Shown here: positions 48,941-59,648 of the stretch, piece after piece
How positions within the stretch are numbered: position 1 is the stretch's first letter
Layout of the letters: each line of letters opens with the position of its first letter
Source: UBA668 sp963720695
Lineage (GTDB): Bacteria > Actinomycetota > Acidimicrobiia > Acidimicrobiales > Ilumatobacteraceae
Length of the DNA stretch: 64,000 bases
Assembly (NCBI GenBank): GCA_963720695.1
Contig: CAVRGG010000001.1
Location: forward strand, 1,116,001 to 1,180,000
Direction of reading: 5' to 3'
The notes under the pieces: generated by a model
What the model was told of the DNA's origin: nothing
What the model saw: the letters and a program-made list of their open reading frames with translations, nothing else
Database searches by the model: none
Made by a program: the position numbers and the translations under genes

Positions 48941-49447
48941 TCAGGGACGGAAGAGGAGGTCGAGCGCGTCGAGCCGCTGACCGACCTGATCGACCGGAAC
49001 GTCGAGCATCGCCGCGATCGCCCGGGTGTCGTCGCCGCGGACGGTGATGACCTTGCCGTTGAAGTCCTGCCGCTGCACCTGGATCATTTTCAGGAATCGC
49101 ACCAGCATCTCGAAGGGCTGGCCCGTGAGCTGGCCCAACTTGAGCAGATCCACCGCGAGCTTCTTGCTGGCGGCGGCATCTCCCTCGACCGGCACGGCCG
49201 CGTCCTCGCGGGGCAGGAGCTGCTCGACGGGCACGTTGTAGAACTTCGCCAACCGCTCGAGGCGGGGGACGGAGATGGCCCGCTCGCCCCGCTCGTAGGC
49301 GCCGAGCACAGATGCCTTGAATTCCTCACCCGAGGTGGCCTCGACCTCCTGCAACGACAGACGCTTCTGGCGGCGAATGACCCGGAGGCGGTCGCCCACC
49401 TTTCGGCTGTAGGGCGAGGACGCAACGTCGTCGTCGAAATCGCGCAT
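48941..49447 (-). CDS. bldD: BldD-type c-di-GMP-responsive regulator
   Basis: 168-residue regulator. The N-terminal helix-turn-helix (about 14-78) reads VGDRLRVIRRQKRLSLQEVE and SVLGAYERGERAISVPRL, like Streptomyces BldD. The C-terminal domain keeps the RxD-X8-RxxD c-di-GMP signature as RQD then eight residues then RGDD. In Streptomyces c-di-GMP drives BldD dimers onto promoters of developmental genes (established). Target genes here are unknown. The ATG at 49447 has a GGAGAAGGG stretch upstream. It is not beside nusB as in Streptomyces. Confidence 0.87.
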   Translation of the reverse strand: MRDFDDDVASSPYSRKVGDRLRVIRRQKRLSLQEVEATSGEEFKASVLGAYERGERAISVPRLERLAKFYNVPVEQLLPREDAAVPVEGDAAASKKLAVDLLKLGQLTGQPFEMLVRFLKMIQVQRQDFNGKVITVRGDDTRAIAAMLDVPVDQVGQRLDALDLLFRP

Positions 49448-49562
49448 GTTCAACTGCCCTTCTCCTCTGTTCGTCATCAGCCGACGTGGCCAAGTTGCGG
49501 GACAGTGTGACACACGTCGTCGTCTTTCACAACGCTGGGTGATGTCGCAACACTGTCCGTTG

Positions 49563-50240
49563 TTATTTCATCGGCAGATCGGACGAAAACTTGACCCCTG
49601 CGACGAGGGCGGCGGTCTCGACCCTGAGGATGGTGTCGGAAAGCCGGACGTGCGGGACCGGTACGGCGAGCTCCTCGGGCGAAAAACCGCCCTCCGGTCC
49701 GATCACGATGCACCGCGGTCGCGCGACGTCATCCGCGCCGTCGGGTTCGGCCAGGGCGCACCCTGGGCGGGCCAGCACCTCCGCGAGCGGAACCGGACCG
49801 ACCAGGGTCGGCAGCCACACCCGACGGCTCTGCATGCTGGCCTCGCGGGCCACGCGCTCCAGCCGGCCGCGCTGCTTGACGCCCCGCTCGCCGTCCCATC
49901 GCACCACGCTGCGAGCGCAATGGACGAACACGATCTCCCCGATCCCGAGCTCGGTGAGCTTCTGGACCATCCACTCGGCGCGATCGCCCTTGGGGATCGC
50001 CGTGGCGATGGTGACGCCGGTGAGTGCCGGGCCACGTTCGATGTCGCCCGCGGGACGCAGGCTCTGCCCTGCCACCTCGGTGGGCCGCCAGCCACCCACG
50101 CCGTCGCTGACGGTCACTTCTTCTCCGTCACGAAGCCGCAGGACCCGAAACAGGTGATGGGCGTCATCGGGTTCGAGCTGGGGCGCCTCGAGCGAGGCGA
50201 CGAACACGTGCGCCGCGCTCGACCGCAGCGCCGGGTTCAC
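49563..50240 (-). CDS. rsmE: 16S rRNA m3U1498 methyltransferase RsmE
   Basis: SPOUT-fold enzyme, 225 residues. HVFVASLEAPQLEPDDAHHLFRVLRL is the N-terminal PUA-like start (shown only in part by its motifs HHLFRVLRLRDGEEV), then IATAIPKGDRAEWMVQKLTE, IGPEGGFSPEEL and RLSDTILRVETAAL. GTG at 50240 overlaps the dnaJ stop as GTGA, the common dnaJ-rsmE pair. Confidence 0.93.
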   Translation of the reverse strand: MNPALRSSAAHVFVASLEAPQLEPDDAHHLFRVLRLRDGEEVTVSDGVGGWRPTEVAGQSLRPAGDIERGPALTGVTIATAIPKGDRAEWMVQKLTELGIGEIVFVHCARSVVRWDGERGVKQRGRLERVAREASMQSRRVWLPTLVGPVPLAEVLARPGCALAEPDGADDVARPRCIVIGPEGGFSPEELAVPVPHVRLSDTILRVETAALVAGVKFSSDLPMK

Positions 50241-51358
50241 TGGAAGGCCGACTTGATGCGGGCGAAGAGCCCGGTCTCCTGGTGCAGCTCCTCGCCCCGG
50301 GACTCGGCGAACTTCTTGAGCAGTTCGGTCTCGAACTCCGAGAGCTTCGTGGGTACCTGCACGTCGACACGCACCCGCAGATCGCCACGACCGCGGCCTT
50401 GCAGGCGCGGCACGCCGCGCTGGCGGAGGACGAACTCGCGACCCGGCTGTGTTCCGGCCGGGACCACGATCTCCTCGTCGCCGCCCTCGAGGGTGGGCAG
50501 CAAGAACTTCGTGCCCAGCGATGCCTGGGCGATGGACACCGGGAGGTCGGTGACGAGATCGTCGCCTTCGCGTCGATAGCGCTCGTGGGCGGCGACGCGC
50601 ACGTGCACGTAGAGGTCGCCGGTGCCACCGCCTCGAGGGCCGACCGCGCCCCGACCGGTGAGTCGCAGGGTGGAGCCGTTGTCGACGCCTGCGGGAACGT
50701 CGACCTGGTACACCTTCTCGGTGATGACCCGCCCGTCGCCGTTGCACGCTGCGCACGGGGTGACGATGACCTGGCCGAGTCCACCGCACTTGGGGCAGGC
50801 CGACGAGGTGACCATCTGCCCGAGCATGCTCTGGCGCACCCGCTGCACCTGGCCACGGCCATTGCACTCGCTGCAGGTGACCGGCTTCGTGCCGGCGCCG
50901 GCGCCGCTGCCGTGGCACTCCTCGCAGCGCAGTGCGGTCCGGACGCTGACCGGCACCGTGGCGCCGAACACGGCCTGTTCGAACGTGATGTCGGCGACGA
51001 CCTCGAGGTCCTGGCCGCGTGGCGGACCGGCGGGCCCACGCGAGCCGCCGAAGGGACTGCCCCCACCGAAGAAGGCATCGAAGAGATCGCCCAGTCCGCC
51101 GCCACCGCCGAACATGTCGCCGGGGTTCTGACCGGCGCCACCGACACCCTGCTCGCCGAAACGGTCGTAGCGGGCACGCTGGTCGGGATCGCTCAGCACC
51201 TCGTACGCCCGCGCCACCTGCTTGAAACGGTCCTCGGCAGCGGGATCGTCGGGGTTCGCGTCGGGGTGCAGCTCGCGGGCGAGCTTGCGGTACGCCTTCT
51301 TCATCTCGTCGGCGCTCGCCGATCGCGACACACCGAGCAGTTCGTAGTAATCAGCCAT
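50237..51358 (-). CDS. dnaJ: Chaperone DnaJ
   Basis: 373-residue type I J-protein. The J-domain has the HPD motif in ARELHPDANPDDP, then a Gly/Phe-rich linker and four zinc-finger repeats (CEECHGSGAGAG, CSECNGRGQV, CPKCGGLGQV, CAACNGDGRV) and the C-terminal peptide-binding region. The ATG at 51358 lies 8 bp inside the hrcA end. With hrcA it forms the HrcA-controlled pair typical of actinobacterial DnaJ2. Confidence 0.96.
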   Translation of the reverse strand: MADYYELLGVSRSASADEMKKAYRKLARELHPDANPDDPAAEDRFKQVARAYEVLSDPDQRARYDRFGEQGVGGAGQNPGDMFGGGGGLGDLFDAFFGGGSPFGGSRGPAGPPRGQDLEVVADITFEQAVFGATVPVSVRTALRCEECHGSGAGAGTKPVTCSECNGRGQVQRVRQSMLGQMVTSSACPKCGGLGQVIVTPCAACNGDGRVITEKVYQVDVPAGVDNGSTLRLTGRGAVGPRGGGTGDLYVHVRVAAHERYRREGDDLVTDLPVSIAQASLGTKFLLPTLEGGDEEIVVPAGTQPGREFVLRQRGVPRLQGRGRGDLRVRVDVQVPTKLSEFETELLKKFAESRGEELHQETGLFARIKSAFQ

Positions 51359-52358
51359 TGAGGTTTCCACCGTCACTGAGTCGTCGGCCCAATCGATCGC
51401 TCACCGCTTCGACGGTGGCGAGGGCCTGCGGGTAGTTCATCCGAGTGGGTCCGAGCACGCCGACGGTGCCGACCTGCTCGCCGTCGACCACCACCGGCCT
51501 GACGACCACGGAGCAGGCCGCGAGCGGCTCGACGCCGTGCTCGGCGCCGATGGCCACCGAGAGCCCCCGGTCGAGGATGTCACGCACGAGCGACACCATC
51601 ACGTACTGCTGTTCCAGTGTGCGCAGGACGGAGCGGACCGTGTCGACGGCGTCGAACGCGTGCGCCATCGACGCCGCACCGCCGACGAACACGGACTCGT
51701 CGTGCGAGCCGCCGAGCGCGGCCCGGGCGAGGTTGCACACCGCGTCGAGCTCACGATCGCCCGTGGGCGGCAGGCTGATCGTCGCGTCGAGAGGGCTGCC
51801 GACCATGTGCGCCTGGAGGTGGGCGGTGACGCCCGCCAGGCGAACGTCCGAGGTCTCCTCGGGGAGTTCCACGACCTCGTTCTCGACGGCGCCGTTGCTG
51901 AGCACTGCGACGACCGTGGCGTGGCGACCCGACAGCGACACCACCTGCACCGAGCGCACCACGGCGGTTTCGGCACGTGGTCCGACGACCAGCGCGGCGT
52001 GTTGGGTGACCTGGGCCAGCAGGTTCGTGGTCTGGTGCAGGAGTTCCTCGAGCCGACCATGAGCCGTGTCGAAGAACTGGCCGACTCGCTGCTGGGCGAT
52101 GGGTTCGAGGCGCCCCGGCGTCGCCATGTGATCGACGTAGAAGCGGTAGCCCTTGTCGGTGGGGATGCGACCCGCCGAGGTGTGTGGCTGGGCCAGGTAG
52201 CCCTCCTGCTCGAGCACCGCCATCTCGTTGCGCACCGTCGCCGAGCTCACCTGCACGCCCGGCGCGTTGGCGATGTGCGTCGACCCCACGGGCTGACCCG
52301 TGGTGATGTATTCCTGGACGACGACTCTCAGGATTGCGGTCTTGCGTTCGTCGAGCAT
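51351..52358 (-). CDS. hrcA: Heat-inducible repressor HrcA
   Basis: 335-residue repressor of CIRCE-controlled heat-shock genes. The winged helix has YITTGQPVGSTHIA, VSSATVRNEMAVLEQEGYL and QPHTSAGRIPTDKGYRFYVD. The dimerisation domain ends GVLGPTRMNYPQALATVEAV. GAGGAG precedes the ATG. A CIRCE-like palindrome lies 27 bp upstream, so self-repression is expected. Confidence 0.96.
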   Translation of the reverse strand: MLDERKTAILRVVVQEYITTGQPVGSTHIANAPGVQVSSATVRNEMAVLEQEGYLAQPHTSAGRIPTDKGYRFYVDHMATPGRLEPIAQQRVGQFFDTAHGRLEELLHQTTNLLAQVTQHAALVVGPRAETAVVRSVQVVSLSGRHATVVAVLSNGAVENEVVELPEETSDVRLAGVTAHLQAHMVGSPLDATISLPPTGDRELDAVCNLARAALGGSHDESVFVGGAASMAHAFDAVDTVRSVLRTLEQQYVMVSLVRDILDRGLSVAIGAEHGVEPLAACSVVVRPVVVDGEQVGTVGVLGPTRMNYPQALATVEAVSDRLGRRLSDGGNLNG

Positions 52359-52384
52359 CTGGCTCCTCGAGCAACCGGGACGGG

Positions 52385-52411
52385 TTGGCAGTCCAGGCTA
52401 TCGACTGCCAG
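52385..52411 (-). promoter_or_regulatory. CIRCE-like HrcA operator with changed arms
   Basis: TTGGCAGTC - 9 nt - GACTGCCAG. The inner eight bases of each arm (TGGCAGTC/GACTGCCA) pair perfectly. Classical CIRCE is TTAGCACTC-N9-GAGTGCTAA; here 7 of 9 left and 6 of 9 right positions match, with changes that keep pairing. It overlaps the last codons of the photolyase gene and lies 27 bp before hrcA. A terminator is less likely because no T tract follows. Confidence 0.55.
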
Positions 52412-53761
52412 CGGTCACGAGCTTGTACCGGGCGAGCGCGTCCTCGCGTTCACGGGCATGGTCGACCATCGGCGGCGGATACTCGTCGGGGCGACGAGAC
52501 CCCGGCTCGTGCACCGCTCCCCCCTCGATGCCACGCAGTTCGGGCACCCACTCGCGGACGTAGTCGCCGTCGGCGTCGAATCGATGCGCCTGTGTCGTCG
52601 GGTTGAAGATGCGGAAGTACGGCGCCGCGTCGGTGCCCGTGCCCGCCGCCCACTGCCACCCGTGCTGGTTCGAGGCGAGATCGCCGTCGACCAGATGGCG
52701 CATGAAATGGCGGGCTCCCCATTGCCACGGGAGGTGGAGGTCCTTGACGAGGAAGCTGGCGGTGAGCATGCGCACTCGATTGTGCATCCATCCCGTCGCT
52801 GCCAGCTGGCGCATCCCGGCGTCGATGATCGGGAAGCCCGTGCGGCCCGCGGCCCAACGATCGAAGCGCTCCTTCGCGTCCCCGTCCGTGTCCACCGGCA
52901 TCGCATCCATCCGCCGGTCGAGATTCCGCCAGGCGGAGTCGGGTGCGGCGAGCAGCACATCGGCGTAGAACTCGCGCCAGCCGAGCTCGTTGCCGAAGAC
53001 CATGTGACCCCGCTCGGGGCCGAGGTCCGCCAACATCTGACGGGGGTGGATCAGACCCCATCGCAGGGCAGCGGAGAGCCGCGACGTGCCGTCGACACCC
53101 GGAAGGTCGCGGCGCTCGGCATAGCTGTCGAGCTGGGGCAGGACGGCCTCCCATCGATCCATCGCCGCTGCCTCGGTGGCGGCCGGCCACACCTCGATGC
53201 TCGTCGCACCGGACGGGAGCGCCTCGGGGGGACCGTCGCAGGGCACCTTCGGCGCTCCGTGCCACGACACGTCCGGCACGCCCAACGGCTCGTCCCAACC
53301 GTGCCCCCGCCACGCCTTCGAGAACGGGGTGAACACCCGGTAGGGCGTGCCGTCGGGTTTCACCACCGTGCCCGGGCCGACTGCGTAGGGAGAGCCGGTG
53401 CCGACCAAGGTCGCGCCGTCGGCACGCAGACGCGTCGGCCACCGAGCGCGTCGCGCCGTCGTCCGTACGGCCCGAAGTCTCGACTCACGTGAACGGACGT
53501 CGCCCCCACCTCCGCAGCGAGGGCGGGCACCACGCGCTCGGGAGGTCCGTGCCGGTACACGAGCGCTCCACCCATCGAGTCGTCGAGCGCTCGCAGCGCC
53601 GCGGCCATGAAGCTCCGCCGAGGAGCGCCCGAACGGGCGAAGGCGGGATCCACCACGAACAGCGGCACGACCGGTCGACCCTCGGCTGCGGCGGCATGCA
53701 GCGCCGGGAGGTCGGCGAGCCGCAGGTCGCGACGGAACCACATGATGACGGGAGGACGCAT
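52398..53761 (-). CDS. phr: Deoxyribodipyrimidine photolyase, two extra bases
   Basis: FAD-dependent repair of pyrimidine dimers by light. The N-terminal antenna domain (VIMWFRRDLRLADLPAL) and the C-terminal FAD domain (GNELGWREFY, WGARHFMRHLVDGDLASN, GTGTDAAPYFRIFNP) are in different frames. Deleting a base at about 53449 and another at about 53433 joins them through RRRDRSVADRLRADGATLV and gives about 453 residues, the normal length for class I photolyases. ATG at 53761. Confidence 0.85.
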
Positions 53762-53793
53762 GTCGCGACGAGTGTCGCCTACCCTTGCCGGTC

Positions 53794-54402
53794 GTGCCAC
53801 ATCCTGCGTCCACGACACCGTCCCTCATCCTGCTGGTGCGCCACGGTGCCACCGAGTGGTCCGTCAGTGGGCAGCACACGGGTCGGACCGACCTGCCACT
53901 CACCGATCTCGGGATCGAGCAGGCGCGCGAGGCGGCACGGGTGATCCACCACTACCTCGACGGCGCCGACCCGGTCGTGTACACGAGCCCGCTGCAACGA
54001 GCTTCGCGCACCGCAGCACTGGCGATGCCCGACCACCCTGCGGAAGAGGTGGAGGCGCTGATGGAGGTCGACTACGGCGCATACGAGGGGCTCACCACGT
54101 CGCAGATCCTCGATCGCGACCCCGAGTGGAACCTGTTCACGACGGGTTGCCCCGGCGGCGAGAGCATGCAGCAGGTGTCGGCGCGCTGCGATGCGTTCGT
54201 CGCCAAGCTCGAGCGCACCGCAGTCGGCCGCAGCGTCGTCGCCTTCACGCACGGGCACCTCAGCCGCATCCTCACGGTGCGGCTGCTCGGGATGCCTGCG
54301 TCAGCCGGGAGTGGCCTCTGGAACGACACCGCCTCGGTCGCCGCCATCAACCTGCACCGTGGCCACCTCGTGCTGGTGGGCTGGAACGTCACCGCGAGTT
54401 GA
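53794..54402 (+). CDS. Histidine phosphatase family protein
   Basis: 202-residue phosphoglycerate-mutase-fold phosphatase. The catalytic His is in LLVRHGATEW, the second His in AFTHGHLSRIL, and TSPLQRASRTA is the conserved Arg loop. Substrate unknown; actinobacterial relatives act on small phosphates or sugars. GTG at 53794 follows TACCCT (53780-53785) by 8 nt. The 3' end overlaps the MFS gene by 102 bp. Confidence 0.86.
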   Translation: MPHPASTTPSLILLVRHGATEWSVSGQHTGRTDLPLTDLGIEQAREAARVIHHYLDGADPVVYTSPLQRASRTAALAMPDHPAEEVEALMEVDYGAYEGLTTSQILDRDPEWNLFTTGCPGGESMQQVSARCDAFVAKLERTAVGRSVVAFTHGHLSRILTVRLLGMPASAGSGLWNDTASVAAINLHRGHLVLVGWNVTAS

Positions 54403-55590
54403 GCGGTAGCGCAGCACGAACCCGACCGACACGGCGATCAGGGCGATGATGCTGCCGTAGGCGAGGCTCCACTCGGCGCCGACATGGTCTGCCACCCAGC
54501 CGGTGATCGGGGATCCGATCGGTGTGCTCCCCAGGAACGCGACGGCGCCGAGCGCGAGCAGGCGACCGCGCATGTCGGGAGGGGCCTCCTGTTGGGCGAT
54601 GGCGTTCTGGCCGGCGATGAATGCCGCACCTCCCATCCCGACCGGGATGCTCACCACGACGGCGGCCCACGGGTTCGGCGCCCAACTCAGCGCCAGTCCG
54701 CTCACTCCCAGCAACCAGCCGTTCCCGAAGAACCATCGGGTGGTGACGCGTAGCCGCGCCGCGGTGAGGAGCGACCCGATGAGACTGCCGACGCCGGTGG
54801 ATGCGAGCAGGATGCCGAACCAACGCCGATCCCCGAAGCGCACGTCGCTGAGCTTGAGCAGCGAGACGCTGTAGTTGAAGGCGAACGTGCCGACGACCGT
54901 GAAGACCACGAACACCACCAGCAGGCGACGGTCGCGTTGGATGTAACGGAGCGCGTCGCGCACGGGCGTGCCACCGCGCTTGGCGGCAACGACCGGCTGC
55001 AGTTGCGACTTGTCGATCGCCAGCAACGGCCACATGATCGCGACGAACGACACCCCGTTGAGGATGAACAGCCAGCCGGCGCCGAGGGGACCCTTGAGGA
55101 ACGCTGCCAGCGCCGGGCCGACGATGCGCGATCCGGTCATCACCGCCGTGTTCAGCGAGATCGCGTTGCTGATCTCGTGCGGCTCGACCAGTTCGATCAC
55201 GAACCCTCTCCGGGCCGGATTGTCGAAGGCACCGATGATCCCCAGCACGAGCGACAGCGAGTAGAACACGGCGAGGTTGGTCCACCCGCCGAGCGTGAGG
55301 ATGCCCAGCGTGAGCGCCTGGATCGCCTGCAGACCCTGGGTGAGCAGCGCCATCCGGCGCTTGTTGCGTCGGTCGGCGACCGCCCCCGCCCAGCTGCCGA
55401 GCACGAGCATCGGCAGGAACTGGCAGAGCAGGTTGATGCCCGTGTCGGTGGCGTTGCCGGTCAGCTCGTAGACGACGAGCGAGGTCGCCGTGAGCTGCAT
55501 CCAGGTGCCGACGTTGCTGACGAGCAGGCCGAGGAAGAACAGCCGTGCGTTGCGGTGGCGCAACGAGCTGAACATCTGGGACTGCGACAT
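54301..55590 (-). CDS. MFS transporter (EntS/DHA3-like)
   Basis: 429 residues and about 12 transmembrane helices. The start FFLGLLVSNVGTWMQLTATS and the loop SWAGAVADRRNKRRMAL are typical of the DHA3 exporters of drugs and siderophores, as is the DNPARRGFVIELV motif. Substrate unknown. It starts only 37 bp from the divergent polymerase gene and converges on the phosphatase with a 102-bp overlap. Confidence 0.87.
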   Translation of the reverse strand: MSQSQMFSSLRHRNARLFFLGLLVSNVGTWMQLTATSLVVYELTGNATDTGINLLCQFLPMLVLGSWAGAVADRRNKRRMALLTQGLQAIQALTLGILTLGGWTNLAVFYSLSLVLGIIGAFDNPARRGFVIELVEPHEISNAISLNTAVMTGSRIVGPALAAFLKGPLGAGWLFILNGVSFVAIMWPLLAIDKSQLQPVVAAKRGGTPVRDALRYIQRDRRLLVVFVVFTVVGTFAFNYSVSLLKLSDVRFGDRRWFGILLASTGVGSLIGSLLTAARLRVTTRWFFGNGWLLGVSGLALSWAPNPWAAVVVSIPVGMGGAAFIAGQNAIAQQEAPPDMRGRLLALGAVAFLGSTPIGSPITGWVADHVGAEWSLAYGSIIALIAVSVGFVLRYRSTRGDVPAHQHEVATVQVDGGDRGGVVPEATPG

Positions 55591-55627
55591 CTCGTACGTT
55601 CTACCTCCCAGCGGCCAGGATGGAGCG

Positions 55628-57385
55628 ATGGCGAGCCACCACTTCGAGCCCCGGGCGGTGACCGCTGCGCTGCGCGATGCCGGGGTCGGGCGCGGCGAGA
55701 TGGTGGGGCTGGCGGTGGGTGTCAACGGGGTCGTCGGGCTGGCGTTCGCCGACCGGGTCGTCGGGTTCGAGGGCCCGATGTCCGATCTCGTCCGTGGTCT
55801 CGCCGAGGCCGACGACGCCGTGCGGCCGCGATGGGTGTGCTGGTCGGGTGAGACGGCTGCCGCTCTGGTCGCCAACGGGCTGCGCCTCGCCACCTGCTGG
55901 GACGTCTCGGTCGTGCACCGACTGCTCTTCGGGGGCTGGCGAGCAGACCCCGTCCGTGTCTGGACGACGCTGCACGGACTCGACCGCGATCGCCTGCCGG
56001 TGATGGGCCAGCTCGACCTGATGGGTGCGGGCGGCGACGAAGGTGACCCTGCGGTCGCCGTTCGTCCTGACGGCTATCTGCGACCGGAGTGGGTCGCCGG
56101 CGGGTGGAGCGCCGACGCGAGCGCGGCGGCGGAGTGGGCGCGGACCGCGAACGCTGTCGCGGCGCTGCAGATCGAGCGGCTCCGCGCACTCCGTGTGCAC
56201 GGAGTCGTCGCCGGCGACCCCGAGGCGACGGCTCGGTCGGAGTCGGCGGCGGAGCTGCTGTGCGCCGAACTCGCCGCCGACGGGCTCCCCGTCGACCGCG
56301 CCGCGGCAGAGGCGCTGATCACCTCGATCGTCGGCCCTCGACCGGCCGATGAGGCCGAGGCAGCTGAGGCGCGACGCGAGCGCGATGCTGACGTGTTGCA
56401 GCACCTTCCGCCGGGCAGCGGCATCGACCTGCGCAATCCAGCCGACGTGAAGTCGATGCTGCGTCGGCTCGGCATCGACGTACCCGACACCCGCGCCTGG
56501 CGGCTGGAGTCGATGCGACTCGTCCACCCCGCGGTCGACGCCCTGCTGCAGTGGCGCAAGGCCGAGCGGATCGCGACCACGTTCGGCCACACCTGGCTCG
56601 CCGAGCACGTCGGTCCCGATGGTCGGCTCCGCGGTGAATGGAGCAGCAGCGACGGCGCAGCGGGGCGGATGACGGCAGGGGCGGGCCTCCACAACATGCC
56701 GGCCGAGCTGCGACCCATCGTCGTCGCCGATCCTGGACATGTCTTCGTGCGCGCCGACCTCGGCCAGATCGAACCTCGGGTGCTGGCCGCGATCTCGGGT
56801 GACCCTGCGCTGCGCACGGCCACCCAGGACGACGACCTCTACGCACCCGTCGCGAGCCGACTCGGCGTGGAGCGATCCGTGGCGAAGGTGGCCGTGCTGG
56901 CGGCGATGTACGGCCAGACCAGCGGCACCGCCGGGCAGGCGCTACGAGGCATGGAGTCCGGTTACCCGGTCGCCATCCAGTACCTCAACGACGCCGCTCG
57001 TGCGGGCGAGGAAGGCCGCGAGTTGCGCACCTACGGCGGCCGCCTGATCCGCATGGGCGACATTCGAGAAGGGGCCGACTACATCGCCGCCGCCGCTGCC
57101 CGCGGACGATATGCCCGCAACGCGATGGTCCAGGGGGCGGCGGCCGAGCTCTTCAAGGTCTGGGCCGTGACGGTCCGCGCCCGCTCGATCCCCTTCGGGG
57201 CGCGCATCGTGTTGTGCCTGCACGACGAGTTGCTGGTCCACGCACCCGAGGAGCAGGCCGACGCGGTGGTCCGTCTGCTCGACGAGTGCCTGCAGGAGGC
57301 AGCACACCGTTGGAACCCCACGTCGGGCGTGAGGTTCGTGGCCGACGCGAGCGTCATCCACTCCTGGGCCGACGCCAAGGGCTGA
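55628..57385 (+). CDS. Family A DNA polymerase lacking the 5' nuclease domain
   Basis: 585 residues, against about 900 for actinobacterial PolA. The polymerase motifs are recognisable: motif A FVRADLGQIEPRVLAAI, motif B RSVAKVAVLAAMYGQTSG and motif C LCLHDELLVH. The first 200 residues are a weak 3'-5' exonuclease-like part with no clear DEDD residues. Similar short proteins are annotated in many actinobacteria as exonuclease/polymerase. The cellular role is unknown; repair or gap filling is a guess. Confidence 0.85.
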   Translation: MASHHFEPRAVTAALRDAGVGRGEMVGLAVGVNGVVGLAFADRVVGFEGPMSDLVRGLAEADDAVRPRWVCWSGETAAALVANGLRLATCWDVSVVHRLLFGGWRADPVRVWTTLHGLDRDRLPVMGQLDLMGAGGDEGDPAVAVRPDGYLRPEWVAGGWSADASAAAEWARTANAVAALQIERLRALRVHGVVAGDPEATARSESAAELLCAELAADGLPVDRAAAEALITSIVGPRPADEAEAAEARRERDADVLQHLPPGSGIDLRNPADVKSMLRRLGIDVPDTRAWRLESMRLVHPAVDALLQWRKAERIATTFGHTWLAEHVGPDGRLRGEWSSSDGAAGRMTAGAGLHNMPAELRPIVVADPGHVFVRADLGQIEPRVLAAISGDPALRTATQDDDLYAPVASRLGVERSVAKVAVLAAMYGQTSGTAGQALRGMESGYPVAIQYLNDAARAGEEGRELRTYGGRLIRMGDIREGADYIAAAAARGRYARNAMVQGAAAELFKVWAVTVRARSIPFGARIVLCLHDELLVHAPEEQADAVVRLLDECLQEAAHRWNPTSGVRFVADASVIHSWADAKG

Positions 57386-57417
57386 CGCCGGAACCCGATC
57401 GAGCTCAGTCGTCGAGC

Positions 57418-59202
<1,785 letters not shown>

Positions 59203-59331
59203 GGGAAGTCGCTCGATCCTACCGGCGGACTCCGGATCGGAGTGGTGCACGAGGTTGGGGCCCAGCCCGGGTGCCTGTTAGCCTTGCCCAGCCGATTTAA
59301 CGTCGATTTCGATCTCCAAGAGGGTACGTCC

Positions 59332-59592
59332 GTGGCGAACATCAAGAGTCAGAAGAAGCGCATTCTCACGAACGCGAAGCGCGCCGAGCGCAACAAGGCC
59401 GTGAAGAGCGAGCTCAAGACCCGCGTCAAGAACGCGACCAATGCTGCGAACACCGAGCAGAGCGAAGAGGCCCTGCGCCTCGCCGTCAAGCGCCTCGACA
59501 TGGCCGCTGCGAAGGGCGTGATCCACAAGAACCAGGCCGCTCGCCGCAAGAGCCGCCTGATGAAGAAGCTCAACGCCACCACCGCCGGCTGA
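59332..59592 (+). CDS. rpsT: 30S ribosomal protein S20
   Basis: S20, 86 residues, basic helical bundle: ANIKSQKKRILTNAKRAERN then KNQAARRKSRLMKKLN. GTG start at 59332. Divergent from lepA and convergent with holA, with a strong hairpin after it. Confidence 0.95.
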   Translation: MANIKSQKKRILTNAKRAERNKAVKSELKTRVKNATNAANTEQSEEALRLAVKRLDMAAAKGVIHKNQAARRKSRLMKKLNATTAG

Positions 59593-59613
59593 CCACGCCG
59601 ACCCACGATCTGG

Positions 59614-59643
59614 AACGAGCCCGGGCACACGCCCGGGCTCGTT
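59614..59643. terminator. Bidirectional terminator between rpsT and holA
   Basis: 13-bp perfect stem AACGAGCCCGGGC/GCCCGGGCTCGTT with loop ACAC. It lies 22 bp after the rpsT stop and 6 bp from the end of holA. Confidence 0.75.
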
Positions 59644-59648
59644 CGCGT

